Source: Phytophthora sp. 'mugwort' (taxonomy: Eukaryota > Oomycota > Peronosporomycetes > Peronosporales > Peronosporaceae). From it: a stretch of DNA of 64,000 bases. The notes below the pieces were generated by a model, which did not search any database, was not told where the DNA came from, and saw only the letters and a list, made by a program, of their open reading frames with translations. Location of the stretch: the NCBI GenBank assembly GCA_033558025.1, contig JAUCEF010000016.1, positions 868,001-932,000 of the forward strand. Reading direction: 5' to 3'. This document shows positions 34,021 to 42,661 of this stretch, piece after piece. The position numbers and the translations under genes are program-made. Position 1 is the stretch's first letter, and each line of letters starts with the position of its first letter.

Positions 34021-34395
34021 TTAGGTCAAATTCAACCTGAAGCCGGGAATTTTTAAATATATTTTAGAAGTTATGCAGCAGTTTAGAGCTACGTCTTCTC
34101 CAGCTACTATTCCTATCCCAACCGTGAAATTGTAGTAGAGGCCCCTGTCACAGAAACCGACGGATATGTCCAAGGCGGCCTCATTGACGTAGTCCGCTGG
34201 GATGTTCAGGTCCAGCTTCTCAGGTCCATCATCTGGGATGTATATGACTATTACATGAGACCGCTTCCTCGCACGAAATGCGTTCACAGTAAAATCGCAC
34301 ATTTCGACATTCGTCGGGTATGCCGCGAGGTCGAAGCTCGTCAAGGTGCGGTTATAACGGGTACGCCCAAGTCGGACTACGCCGCACATTTTCAA
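34021..34395 (-). other. Unrecognised 124-codon ORF
   Basis: An open frame with balanced composition (KMCGVVRLGRTRYNRTL, VGFCDRGLYYNFTVGIG). Sequence to its right on the same strand (34558-34400), HVVDKIWRCPECTLGCTF, could be an upstream Cys-containing part in another frame. It might be a fragment of a transposon protein. No family recognised. Confidence 0.25.
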
Positions 34396-35665
34396 ATGTA
34401 CATCCTAGTGTACACTCGGGGCAACGCCAAATCTTGTCTACAACATGCAAAGGAACTTCCGGATGCGCGAAGCACACGGTTTGGCTCCGAAAATATTCTC
34501 GTGCAGCGCACCAGAATGGACGGGCCAGAAATGAGACCGGCGGTAGAATTTTAATCACTTTAACTTGTACGGTCTATGGTTGTGCTGTGCGATCTCTGAC
34601 ACATTGGTACGGTTCATAAGAGAGGCGCACTTTGATTTGGACGAATCTGTAGATTTAGCCGTTTTCCGGGGCATTCTCGAAGACAGCACACCGCTCACAA
34701 GCGAATCTCTGCAATCTCACGTTACCGACTTGTATCCTGGCACTGAATCGGACATCGTTTTAGTGGTCAGTGCGCTTATGCTCAAGCGCATCAACATGAG
34801 CCCAGCTCAGTGAGGAGGGCGTCATATGGCGAAGCTTCGCTCTCCTCAGTGAGGTGGGGCGACAATTCACCAACGTGGATTCCGAAACTTGCGGGTTCCG
34901 AAACGTACGGGTTCCGAAAATCGTACTGTACGACACAGGCCTCGGTGTACGGCAAACGGTGTTCACCAACAGTCTTCGCCGATTATATTGGTCCTATCGT
35001 CTCGATAACAGGCATTTTCTATTACCTGGAAGTCCCAGACCGTTTTTTTTTATTTATCACAGCCGGATAGTCAGGGGAATAGGGGAATTACTAATTGTAG
35101 GCTCAAAACATAGGATAAAAAAAAACGTTTCGCAAGACATGAAAAACAGCACCCTTTCGTGATGAACTATTGATGTACATGTAGTGCGTCACTCTTCATT
35201 CACAAAAGGATCGTGGCCGGCGACGCTAGACACACAGTGGGCGGCGCCGCATTACTCTCACCAAGCCCAGTTTAATTCTTATCCAATATTTATTCCTATG
35301 CGATTCGGGCCCTGTTTTCGCCAGGCTTGGCCAGTCTGTTCACATTGCACGTCGGGCTGTCGAGTGCAACCAGGAATCTGCTCAGATTCGATTTGTAGTC
35401 CTCTATTAGTTAGCGCTTGGTGGTCTAGCAGGCGAATCTTCAGGGTCCGCATATCCCGAGGTCTCTGTACCACTCCAACCTCTGCAAGCCGGACTGTGTC
35501 ACCTCGGTTCTTTTTATTGCTCGATTTACTAATCAGATGCCGCTCACTGCCAAAAGTAGGTACAGGCGCTGCCAACCACCAAGGTATTGTATACATGTAC
35601 AGTGCTGTATCCGCTTGTTTTTCAACTGGGGTGTTGTCGTCTGTCCAGACGCCGATCTCAGCTCG
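34396..35665. other. Intergenic region upstream of the phosphate transporter
   Basis: No supported gene. Overlapping frames on both strands (for example minus 35279-35716) are judged spurious. Two exact TACATGTA palindromes lie at 35176-35183 and 35592-35599, inside 600 bp of the transporter start. Confidence 0.45.
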
Positions 35666-35682
35666 GGTCATTCCGCATTTTA
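35666..35682 (+). promoter_or_regulatory. Oomycete-type initiator (Inr/FPR) element
   Basis: GGTCATTCCGCATTTTA matches the oomycete consensus (G)CTCATTYYNCAWTTT in almost every position. It lies about 50 bp upstream of the transporter ATG at 35728, the typical distance for a short oomycete 5' leader. Confidence 0.7.
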
Positions 35683-35727
35683 CTCTGCCCCTCGCAAGCC
35701 TCCCATCGGACTCCAAGCGCAGAAAAG

Positions 35728-37155
35728 ATGAACAAGTTCCTGGTTCGAGGCCTCGGCTTCTTCAACGATGCCTACGACCTGTTCGTCATGAACGTTGTCA
35801 ACGTTGTGCTCACGGAACAGTATGGCAAGGAAGTGTACACGTCCAGCATGAAGTCGTGGGTGTCTGCTTCGGCCCTTATCGGAGCCGTCGTGGGCCAGCT
35901 GGCTTTCGGCTACCTCGGGGACGTTTTCGGTCGTCGTGTTAACATGATCGCCACGTGCGTCCTACTCATCGTGGGCGGCATCCTCTGCACGGTCGCTTAC
36001 GGCGGCTCGGCCTCGGGTACCCTCTGGTTCCTTGTCGCGGCCCGCTTCATTCTCGGCATCGGAATCGGCGGCGAGTACCCGCTCGCTGCTTCGTCGACAG
36101 CCGAGGACGCCACGTCCGTGGCCGACCGCAACCAACGCGTGGCTCTTACTTTCTCCCTGCAGGGAGTGGGTTCGCTGACCGCTGCTATCCTCGGCAACCT
36201 GCTCATTCAGGCCCTCGCTAACGGCGAAAAGGGTGAGAACGCCGATTCGCGTCTCGAGACGGTGTGGCGTCTGCTATTTGGCATCGGTGTCATCCCCGCC
36301 TGCGTTGTCTGCTACTGGCGCATCACTGCTGAGGAGACGGACGCGTACAAGGCTGCTGAGGAGCGTCGTCAAGCTGCTGCTACGGCCAACCCTACCGCTT
36401 CACGCGCTCGCCTCACATTCATCCTCCGCCACTACGGCATTAGTCTTCTGGGTACGGCCGGCACGTGGTTCCTGTTCGACATTGTGTTCTACGCCCAGAA
36501 TCTGTTCTCGGCCAGTATCCTGTCCGTTGTCGGTGTCAAGAACGCCTCGCTGCAGGTCGTGACCACGCAGAACGCCTTCGTCGCTCTCATGGCCCTTCCC
36601 GGCTACTACGTCGCTGTGTACTTCATCAACCGTCTCGGTCGCAAGGTCATCCAGCTGCAGGGTTTCTGTGTCATGACGGTGCTGTTCCTGGTACTCGCCA
36701 TCTTCTGGGACGACATCCAAGAGGAGGCTGTGCTTTTCATCATCCTCTACGGTCTGGCTCTGTTCTTTTCCAACTTCGGTCCCAACATGTCGACCTTCGT
36801 CATGCCCACGGAGATGTTCCCCACGCCGATCCGTTCAACATGCCACGGTCTTTCGGCTGCAGCCGGTAAGGCAGGTGCCGCCATCGGCTCGTTCGGTTTC
36901 TCGATCTGGGTTGAGAATGAGAGCTTCGGCTACGACGGTGCCTTCTACACCTTCGCTGCCATCACGCTCGTGTCAATCCCGCTCACGTGGTTCTGCATGT
37001 TCGACAACGAACAGGGCTTCGACGAGATGGACGCTGAGTTCTACCAGAAGCTGCACGGCGCCGATGACTTCACCCGTGAATCGTTCAGCTCGGTCGCCAA
37101 ACAGAATGACCTGGAGAAGGACGGTTTTTACAAGTCCACAACCACCCCTCAGTAA
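35728..37155 (+). CDS. MFS phosphate:H+ symporter (PHO84/PHT1-like), copy 1
   Basis: A 475-residue major facilitator protein with about 12 hydrophobic segments, expected in the plasma membrane importing inorganic phosphate with protons. Marks: FFNDAYDLFVMNVVNVVL in the first helix, GYLGDVFGRRVNMIATCVLL (the loop 2-3 MFS signature), GIGIGGEYPLAASSTAED (phosphate-symporter signature, about residues 110-128), ETVWRLLFGIGVIPA, and LPGYYVAVYFINRLGRK in the second half. The start at MNKFLVRGLGFF is chosen because the paralogue at 38027-39454 begins identically and an initiator element lies about 50 bp upstream. The open frame extends 47 codons further 5', but that part is leader. Intact and intronless. 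It is convergent with its paralogue 870 bp away. Substrate is inferred from family similarity. Confidence 0.9.
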   Translation: MNKFLVRGLGFFNDAYDLFVMNVVNVVLTEQYGKEVYTSSMKSWVSASALIGAVVGQLAFGYLGDVFGRRVNMIATCVLLIVGGILCTVAYGGSASGTLWFLVAARFILGIGIGGEYPLAASSTAEDATSVADRNQRVALTFSLQGVGSLTAAILGNLLIQALANGEKGENADSRLETVWRLLFGIGVIPACVVCYWRITAEETDAYKAAEERRQAAATANPTASRARLTFILRHYGISLLGTAGTWFLFDIVFYAQNLFSASILSVVGVKNASLQVVTTQNAFVALMALPGYYVAVYFINRLGRKVIQLQGFCVMTVLFLVLAIFWDDIQEEAVLFIILYGLALFFSNFGPNMSTFVMPTEMFPTPIRSTCHGLSAAAGKAGAAIGSFGFSIWVENESFGYDGAFYTFAAITLVSIPLTWFCMFDNEQGFDEMDAEFYQKLHGADDFTRESFSSVAKQNDLEKDGFYKSTTTPQ

Positions 37156-38026
37156 ATGTGCGATAGATAGCACATACACAAGGAAAAACTCCTTTATTCT
37201 TAATGTAAAACCCTTTGAAGTAAGAAATGATCGGCAATGTCATGTAAATATCCGTAAGAAAACTGATCAGTTAATTAATGGCAGTAGTACAGTACAGTAG
37301 TACTCGACTTTAGAGACCGCAAAGCTTAACAAGTTTGAGAAGCCAAAGTCCCCGCAACTTTTTTAACAATTTTACTTCAAGTAGCATAAAAGATAAATCA
37401 CCTACGATCCGGTGTCATTTTGGTGCAGAAATCAAGGAGTTAAGTTTGTGAAGGGCTTTTCTTGCAACGCCGATGCTTCCAAATTAAGCAGCTGCACTCA
37501 ACACAATCATTTCCCGGTCTATCAAATATTTCGACAGCAAGTATGCTGAGCTCTGCGGTTCGACCTCGATTTTACTCGCGCCGCTCTTGACAAAGCGAGT
37601 GAGAGAGAGCATCCCACCCCAAAATCGATGTTACTAAAATAAGTGCCATTTTTCCGTGGCAATGTACTCGAAGTGTCATGAAGTGAAAAGTATGTCGATC
37701 ATCATGTGGGAACGGGGTGATCACGAAACGCACTGTATTTCAAGCCGAGCACACATACAGCAAGCCTAGAACAGCAACAAGCTCTGAGTTATGGGAAATG
37801 CAATGTACTGTACTACTGCATATATATGTACTTGTAATGTTGTATTGTACATTAGCACACGTTATAATCCGGTTCTAAATCAATAATATTCAGTGCACGA
37901 AAAATGCATGGAAATGTAAGTGTGAATACCTCTAACGCTCTATTAATACGATAACCTACTGCCTCATACATAAACACCGAATCAAGAAGCTAAGGCTGTC
38001 TTTGGATTTCGAGCATCCAAGCCAAC
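37156..38026. other. Shared 3' region between convergent transporter genes
   Basis: 870 bp without a supported gene. It must contain both genes' 3' ends. AT-rich, with a GTAGTACAGTACAGTAGTAC motif at about 37283-37302 and a run of TACTGTACTACTGCATATATATG near 37805. No shared duplication endpoint between the two transporter copies is evident here. Confidence 0.5.
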
Positions 38027-39454
38027 TTATAGTGCAGTAGCCGGAGTATTCACAGACTTGTAGCCAGATTCCTTCTCGATCTCGGCACCCTTCGAAGCAA
38101 ACGAGTCGCGAGTGAACTCGTCCTCGCCGTGAAGCTTACGGTAGAAATCTGCATCCATCTCCTCAATCGGAACGTCGTTGTCGAACACGCAGAACCAGGT
38201 CAACGGGATCGATACAAACGCAATGATGCAGAATGTGTAGAAGGCGCCGTCGTAGCCGAAGCTCTCGTTCGACACCCAGATCGAGAAGCCAAAAGAGCCA
38301 ATGGCAGCACCGGCCTTGCCACAAGCAGCAGAGATACCGTGACAAGTCGATCGGATCGGGGTCGGGTACATCTCCGTTGGCAATACAAATGTGGCCGTAT
38401 TGGGGCCAAAGTTGGCGAAAAATAGGGTCAAACCGTACAGGACAATGAACAGCACGGTTTGGTCCTGTAAATCATCCCAGAAGATGGCCAAGATGAGGCA
38501 GAGCACGCCCATGAAGAAGAACCCCTGGAGCGCCATATTTTTACGGCCGAGACTGTTGATGAAGTAGATGGCCACATAGTAACCGGGAAGAGCGAGCAGA
38601 GCCACAAAGGCATTCATCGTAGTGACCTGCTGTAGCGACGAGTTCTTGACACCGATGACCGAGAGGATACTAGCTGAGAACAAGTTCTGAGCGTAGTAGA
38701 TAATGTCGAAGAGGAACCAGGTGCCGGCCGTACCGAGCAGACTGACCCAGTAGTGGCGGAGGATGAAGGATAAACGAGCCTTTTTCTCGGCGCCGACGCG
38801 CGTGACGGCGTTGGAGCGCTCCTGGATGGCCTTGTACGCTTCGGTCTCCTCCGCGGTGACTCGGTAGTAGCAAATCACAAGAGCGGGGATACAACCGATG
38901 GCGAAGAGCAGACGCCACACGGTCTCCAGACGAGAGTCACTATTCTCGCCAGACTTGCCATCGGCCAGTGCTTCGACAAGCAGGTTGCCTAGAAGAGCGG
39001 CCACGACCTGGCCCACTCCCTGAAGCGAAAATGTAGTGGCCACGCGGTGGTTGCGGTCGGCCGAGCTAATTGAGTCTTCAGCAGACGACGAAGCAGCCAG
39101 TGGATATTCACCGCCAATACCGATGCCAAGAATGATACGAGCAGCGACGAGGAACCACAGCGTTGAGCGGTCATCACCAGCGTACGACACCGTGCACAGG
39201 ATACTACCCACAATCAAAAGCACGCAGGTGGCGATCATGTTGACCTTGCGACCAAAGACGTCACCAAGGAAGCCAAACAGGAGCTGGCCGATCACGGCAC
39301 CGATGATTGCAGCAGCCGAGACCCATGACTTGACGTAGGACGTGTATACATGCTTGCCATACTGTTCTGTGAGAACGACGTTGATGATGTTCATGATGAA
39401 GAGGTCGTAGGCATCATTGAAGAAGCCGAGGCCTCGCACGAGATACTTGTTCAT
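38027..39454 (-). CDS. MFS phosphate:H+ symporter (PHO84/PHT1-like), copy 2
   Basis: A 475-residue paralogue of the plus-strand gene at 35728-37155, the same length and aligned end to end by eye, with most differences conservative. It starts MNKYLVRGLGFFNDAYDLF. The MFS signature GFLGDVFGRKVNMIATCVLL and phosphate-transporter signature GIGIGGEYPLAASSSAEDS are intact. The C-terminus ends ESGYKSVNTPATAL, differing from copy 1 (KDGFYKSTTTPQ). The two genes are convergent, so the pair is an inverted duplication. Nucleotide divergence is clear at third positions, so the duplication is not recent. The upstream region has initiator-like TAGTCATTCTGCTATTCAC (about 39518-39538, minus strand) and a CTCACGTGAG palindrome (39596-39605). 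Confidence 0.9.
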   Translation of the reverse strand: MNKYLVRGLGFFNDAYDLFIMNIINVVLTEQYGKHVYTSYVKSWVSAAAIIGAVIGQLLFGFLGDVFGRKVNMIATCVLLIVGSILCTVSYAGDDRSTLWFLVAARIILGIGIGGEYPLAASSSAEDSISSADRNHRVATTFSLQGVGQVVAALLGNLLVEALADGKSGENSDSRLETVWRLLFAIGCIPALVICYYRVTAEETEAYKAIQERSNAVTRVGAEKKARLSFILRHYWVSLLGTAGTWFLFDIIYYAQNLFSASILSVIGVKNSSLQQVTTMNAFVALLALPGYYVAIYFINSLGRKNMALQGFFFMGVLCLILAIFWDDLQDQTVLFIVLYGLTLFFANFGPNTATFVLPTEMYPTPIRSTCHGISAACGKAGAAIGSFGFSIWVSNESFGYDGAFYTFCIIAFVSIPLTWFCVFDNDVPIEEMDADFYRKLHGEDEFTRDSFASKGAEIEKESGYKSVNTPATAL

Positions 39455-39517
39455 GGCTGTGGATTTGGACTTGACTGGGTTGAGTGAAATGAGGTTTGGT
39501 CTCTTGCGCTGTTGCCG

Positions 39518-39538
39518 GTGAATAGCAGAATGACTAGG
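39518..39538 (-). promoter_or_regulatory. Initiator-like element of transporter copy 2
   Basis: The minus-strand sequence TAGTCATTCTGCTATTCAC resembles the oomycete TCATTYYNCAWTT initiator with two departures. It lies about 65-85 bp upstream of the ATG at 39454. A second, weaker match (ACCTCATTTCACTC) lies nearer the ATG. Confidence 0.4.
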
Positions 39539-39595
39539 ACGATCATCTCCGATTCGAGGTGCACGACTTGTCAGTCGCGCAAGACTTGCGCCCTG

Positions 39596-39605
39596 CTCAC
39601 GTGAG
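39596..39605. promoter_or_regulatory. CACGTG palindrome upstream of transporter copy 2
   Basis: CTCACGTGAG, a perfect 10-bp palindrome about 145 bp 5' of the ATG. CACGTG is the core bound by the yeast phosphate regulator Pho4 and by other bHLH proteins. Any role here is inference; copy 1 has no such site in the 550 bp upstream. Confidence 0.3.
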
Positions 39606-40543
39606 AACGGGCATGCAAGAGGTGCACCTTTGCGTTTAGTTTAGGTGCTGACCCAAAATAAGATAACTACGGGATGATCCACCCTGCCGAACGGGGTGAC
39701 TGTCGCTCCAGGGTGGCCGCAGACAGATAGGCGATTGTAAGTTCCTCTCCGTTTAAAGCTTGCTTCGTAAGGGTCTTGGCCATTTTTACATGTGCTGTAT
39801 ACCGATATTGACTACTGTACATGTATCTCGATGGCGCGACTAGCGAGTTCTTTTTTCGTGCTTAGCGACTTACAGATCCGATCTACTGAGACGGTTCACA
39901 GCAAAAATAAAGCAAGTTGCTTCACCCGCGCTTTCGGAACATTTCGAGCGGCCCAATAGCAGCAAGACAACCGACTCTCTCGAGTTATATGTATTGTGAT
40001 ACGTGTAGATGCAAATTGTCTGCGTCTTGAATCTTCATTCCGCCGTTGAAATGGAGCTTGTCTCCCTTCCAGCGATCGGTCACAACATCGAAGCGCTTGC
40101 AGCACAAATGACTTACAGCGGGAAGGGCGTAGGTTGTAACCCTGCTAATAAGAGAATAACGCACCGGCGTTGGCAAATTGAGCCTGGGCGACAGGCCTTG
40201 TGTGGCAGCGTCAATGAGCAGGAAAATATGATAACGAGCTGAGACTGGGCGATTCCTTAGTCTGGTCGTCTCTTTTATGACTGACCGGCGCATCTCCCCG
40301 GCGAATCTTAGATTCACTTGACACCTTGACCATTGCGGATCAAAGTGGCAAGCGACCGCAGGCATCTTGGCTTGATGATCAGCACGTCGGGCTCTTTTCG
40401 AATAACGTACAGTATCCGCTGGCTCACTCATGCGTACATGTACCGGTGCCCAGTCAATGGGCATAACGTACCTCCCACAAGAAATTAACATCGCCAACCA
40501 ACCTTGCAATCAACGCCTTAACATTAAGTGATTGATTTTTATT
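39606..40543. other. Intergenic with spurious ORFs
   Basis: No supported gene. A 174-codon minus-strand frame (39985-40509) has no recognisable motif and an atypical composition. TACATGTA occurs at 39818-39825 and 40435-40442. Confidence 0.4.
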
Positions 40544-40627
40544 CTATTGAGCGGCCAAGATAGGCGTAGACGACACCTTGTAGCCGGATTCCTTCTCGAT
40601 CTCGGCACCCTTCGAAGCAAACGAGTC
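40544..40627 (-). pseudogene. C-terminal stub of a third phosphate transporter copy
   Basis: 51 bp (40577-40627) match 38057-38107 inside transporter copy 2 with a single mismatch, and the frame is kept: DSFASKGAEIEKESGYK. It then continues in frame with a different end (VSSTPILAAQ) to a TAG at 40544. No transporter sequence lies upstream, to the right. So this is the last 27 codons of another paralogue with its own C-terminus, on the same strand as copy 2. It indicates a once larger tandem array that lost a member, or an ectopic copy of the 3' end. Confidence 0.8.
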
Positions 40628-41044
40628 AAGTGGTACCTTCGCTGGCATGGAAATGTTGAGACGTCAGTTAAAGTGAGCATTTCCACCATTCTCCAGCATC
40701 AGTCGAATGTGGGGTTTCCAAATGCTTAATCCAGTGATGGTCACAAACCCCACCATAGAGGGTGTTACAAGCTGTACCGCAGCTCAACTGCGCTCTCCTT
40801 GTATACATACTATACAAAAGTGTTGAGTCAGGCCTTCTTCTTGAAAAATCGTAACCTCGAGCCTAAGCCTTGCCAAGTAGCCTGAGGCTAGCTCTATTAT
40901 CCATTCATAGCATCTATCGCAGCAAAACTCTCTAGAAACCGAGCATTCCCGCAGCGCAGGTGACAAAGAGCTCAGCTTTCTTGACGAAATCTTGCATGTA
41001 GAATGCCTAGATTGCCTCGACGACAACAAGCGTGTCCGCATATT
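40628..41044. other. Spacer downstream of the glycosyltransferase
   Basis: No supported gene. It should contain the glycosyltransferase 3' UTR (minus strand). A minus-strand 85-codon frame at 40784-41041 shows no motif. Confidence 0.45.
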
Positions 41045-42580
41045 CTAAGCAAACGGGTGCCACCAAGTTCCTCGACGCTTGTCTATCCAGCCTGCTACCA
41101 CATCATAGAGCTGCTGTCGCTGCGTTAATAGCTGTGTTTCCAGCAGAGTGAGCTCTATCGTCATCACGTCGAATGGACAAGTCTGCAACAACTTCCGCTC
41201 GGTGAAGGAGCCCGGATAGAACTCAGCAGGACGGGCCGCCGTACGGTACAAACGACGCGACTCGCGCCCCCACGCCACCATATTATCACTGTTCATATAC
41301 AGCAGCTCGACGTCCGCTTGCGGTCCTTTAGCAGGGTTCATCTGAACCGGGTAATGCTGCAACGCGTCTCCACACAATACTCCATCGTTTTGGCGGCCAT
41401 GAATCAGTAGATCCCAGCCCACAGTGCCTACAGCAAAGTCCGAAAAGGAGTACGCTGTCTCGGCGAGCTCGCAAGCAAGCCAATAGAGCTCTTTGTCCCC
41501 GTAGGACGGCACAGTCGGAAGTCCATTCAGCGAGATGAATGAGGCCAGAATGGCCGTTGCTCGAGGTTGTCGCGCCTTGTTCCATAGCATGAGCGACGAG
41601 TCCATTTGATGGCCACTACGCAGTCTCCAGACGTGCGAATTCAGCAAGAAAGTGCTTGGTTGGAACCCAAAGTCCAGTCCCAACATTCGTCTCGGGCGCT
41701 GAGGTCTCGACTCCGTACTCTCGTCCACAATCCCCAGTCGACCATACGGAGACACATCGAAGCCAGCTAAGAATAGATGCAATGCACCCACGCTCGTATC
41801 CACCTGTCCGTGCTCCAAGGGCGTCCTCTTAGCCAAGTACGACAGCTCGTAGCTGATGCGATCGTTAAAGAACAACGTCCCTGTGCGCTTGTACTTGGTC
41901 GTGTCCCAAAGCGACATGGGGCTCTGGAAGAACAACGTGTCGGCGTCCAGTAGCATGAGCTCCTGGAAGCGCGAGTATACCACCGCTAGCGCCTTGATGT
42001 CGAAGCTGCGGAACTTGTCGTGGCAGTGTTCCAGGTCGACACAGAAGAGTTTGTGCCCTTCCTGTCCGTCCACCATCGCGGCTGCAGCGAGCTCGCACAC
42101 GTCGTAGAACCTTACGGCATTATCTTGCTCCTGCATCTTTTGCTGGAGCTCCAGGCTTAAGTCTCCGCAGTGTGGAATCTCTACGGGCAGCGCCACTTGC
42201 AGCCGTCGAAGTTCTAGAAGAAGAGAGAAGCCTAGCAGCGCGATGTCATCGAATAATGGCAGCACAAGGCCGCGCGGGGTCTCCGTGTCCAAGCGCTGCG
42301 TCTCGCGCCACAGACTGAAGGTGAAAGCTTCGACCTGGTCCACGGGCAGTGCCTGTACATTCCAGGACAAGCGACGACGGTAGGACAGGACAGATCGGTA
42401 TAGTTTTAGGACCGAAACGAGGAGAAGCAGGCACGCAAGAGAGAAGAGCAAGAGGCGGTTGCGAAGCGAGAGCAGCCACAGACGCCAGCGGATACGGTAG
42501 CGTCGCCAGCGATGCCGCCGGTCGCGGTCCCAGTAGTCCCCCAGCATTAGTTTGGAGCGGTCTATCAGGTTCGAATACAA
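41045..42580 (-). CDS. MNN1-like alpha-mannosyltransferase, type II membrane protein
   Basis: A 511-residue protein with a short, very basic cytosolic tail (residues 1-42, many Arg/Trp), one membrane anchor (about 43-61, LLLFSLACLLLLVSVLKL) and a long lumenal domain: the type II layout of Golgi glycosyltransferases. The catalytic region reads KALAVVYSRFQELMLLDADT, with the DxD metal/nucleotide-sugar motif at D212-A-D214. It is followed by FFQSPMSLWDTTKYKRTGTL, as in the MNN1-type alpha-1,3-mannosyltransferase family. It would extend glycans on secreted or membrane proteins with a GDP-mannose-type donor; acceptor and linkage are inferred from family only. It lies 81 bp downstream of DHX37 on the same strand. 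The start is the first Met; M12 is an alternative. Intact and intronless. Confidence 0.8.
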   Translation of the reverse strand: MYSNLIDRSKLMLGDYWDRDRRHRWRRYRIRWRLWLLSLRNRLLLFSLACLLLLVSVLKLYRSVLSYRRRLSWNVQALPVDQVEAFTFSLWRETQRLDTETPRGLVLPLFDDIALLGFSLLLELRRLQVALPVEIPHCGDLSLELQQKMQEQDNAVRFYDVCELAAAAMVDGQEGHKLFCVDLEHCHDKFRSFDIKALAVVYSRFQELMLLDADTLFFQSPMSLWDTTKYKRTGTLFFNDRISYELSYLAKRTPLEHGQVDTSVGALHLFLAGFDVSPYGRLGIVDESTESRPQRPRRMLGLDFGFQPSTFLLNSHVWRLRSGHQMDSSLMLWNKARQPRATAILASFISLNGLPTVPSYGDKELYWLACELAETAYSFSDFAVGTVGWDLLIHGRQNDGVLCGDALQHYPVQMNPAKGPQADVELLYMNSDNMVAWGRESRRLYRTAARPAEFYPGSFTERKLLQTCPFDVMTIELTLLETQLLTQRQQLYDVVAGWIDKRRGTWWHPFA

Positions 42581-42661
42581 TCGTACTTAGTAGCATGCGT
42601 CGGATGTCGGACGTCGGACAACTTCAACATGATAGCCAATCAAAGTATTCTAAATGTTATC

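Noticed and set aside
35279..35716. 145-codon minus-strand ORF overlapping the transporter promoter
   Set aside because: It overlaps the initiator element and leader of a well-supported gene and has no recognisable domain.
39985..40509. 174-codon minus-strand ORF upstream of the third-transporter stub
   Set aside because: No motif, unusual composition, no initiator, and no similarity to the transporter N-terminus. Not supported as a gene.
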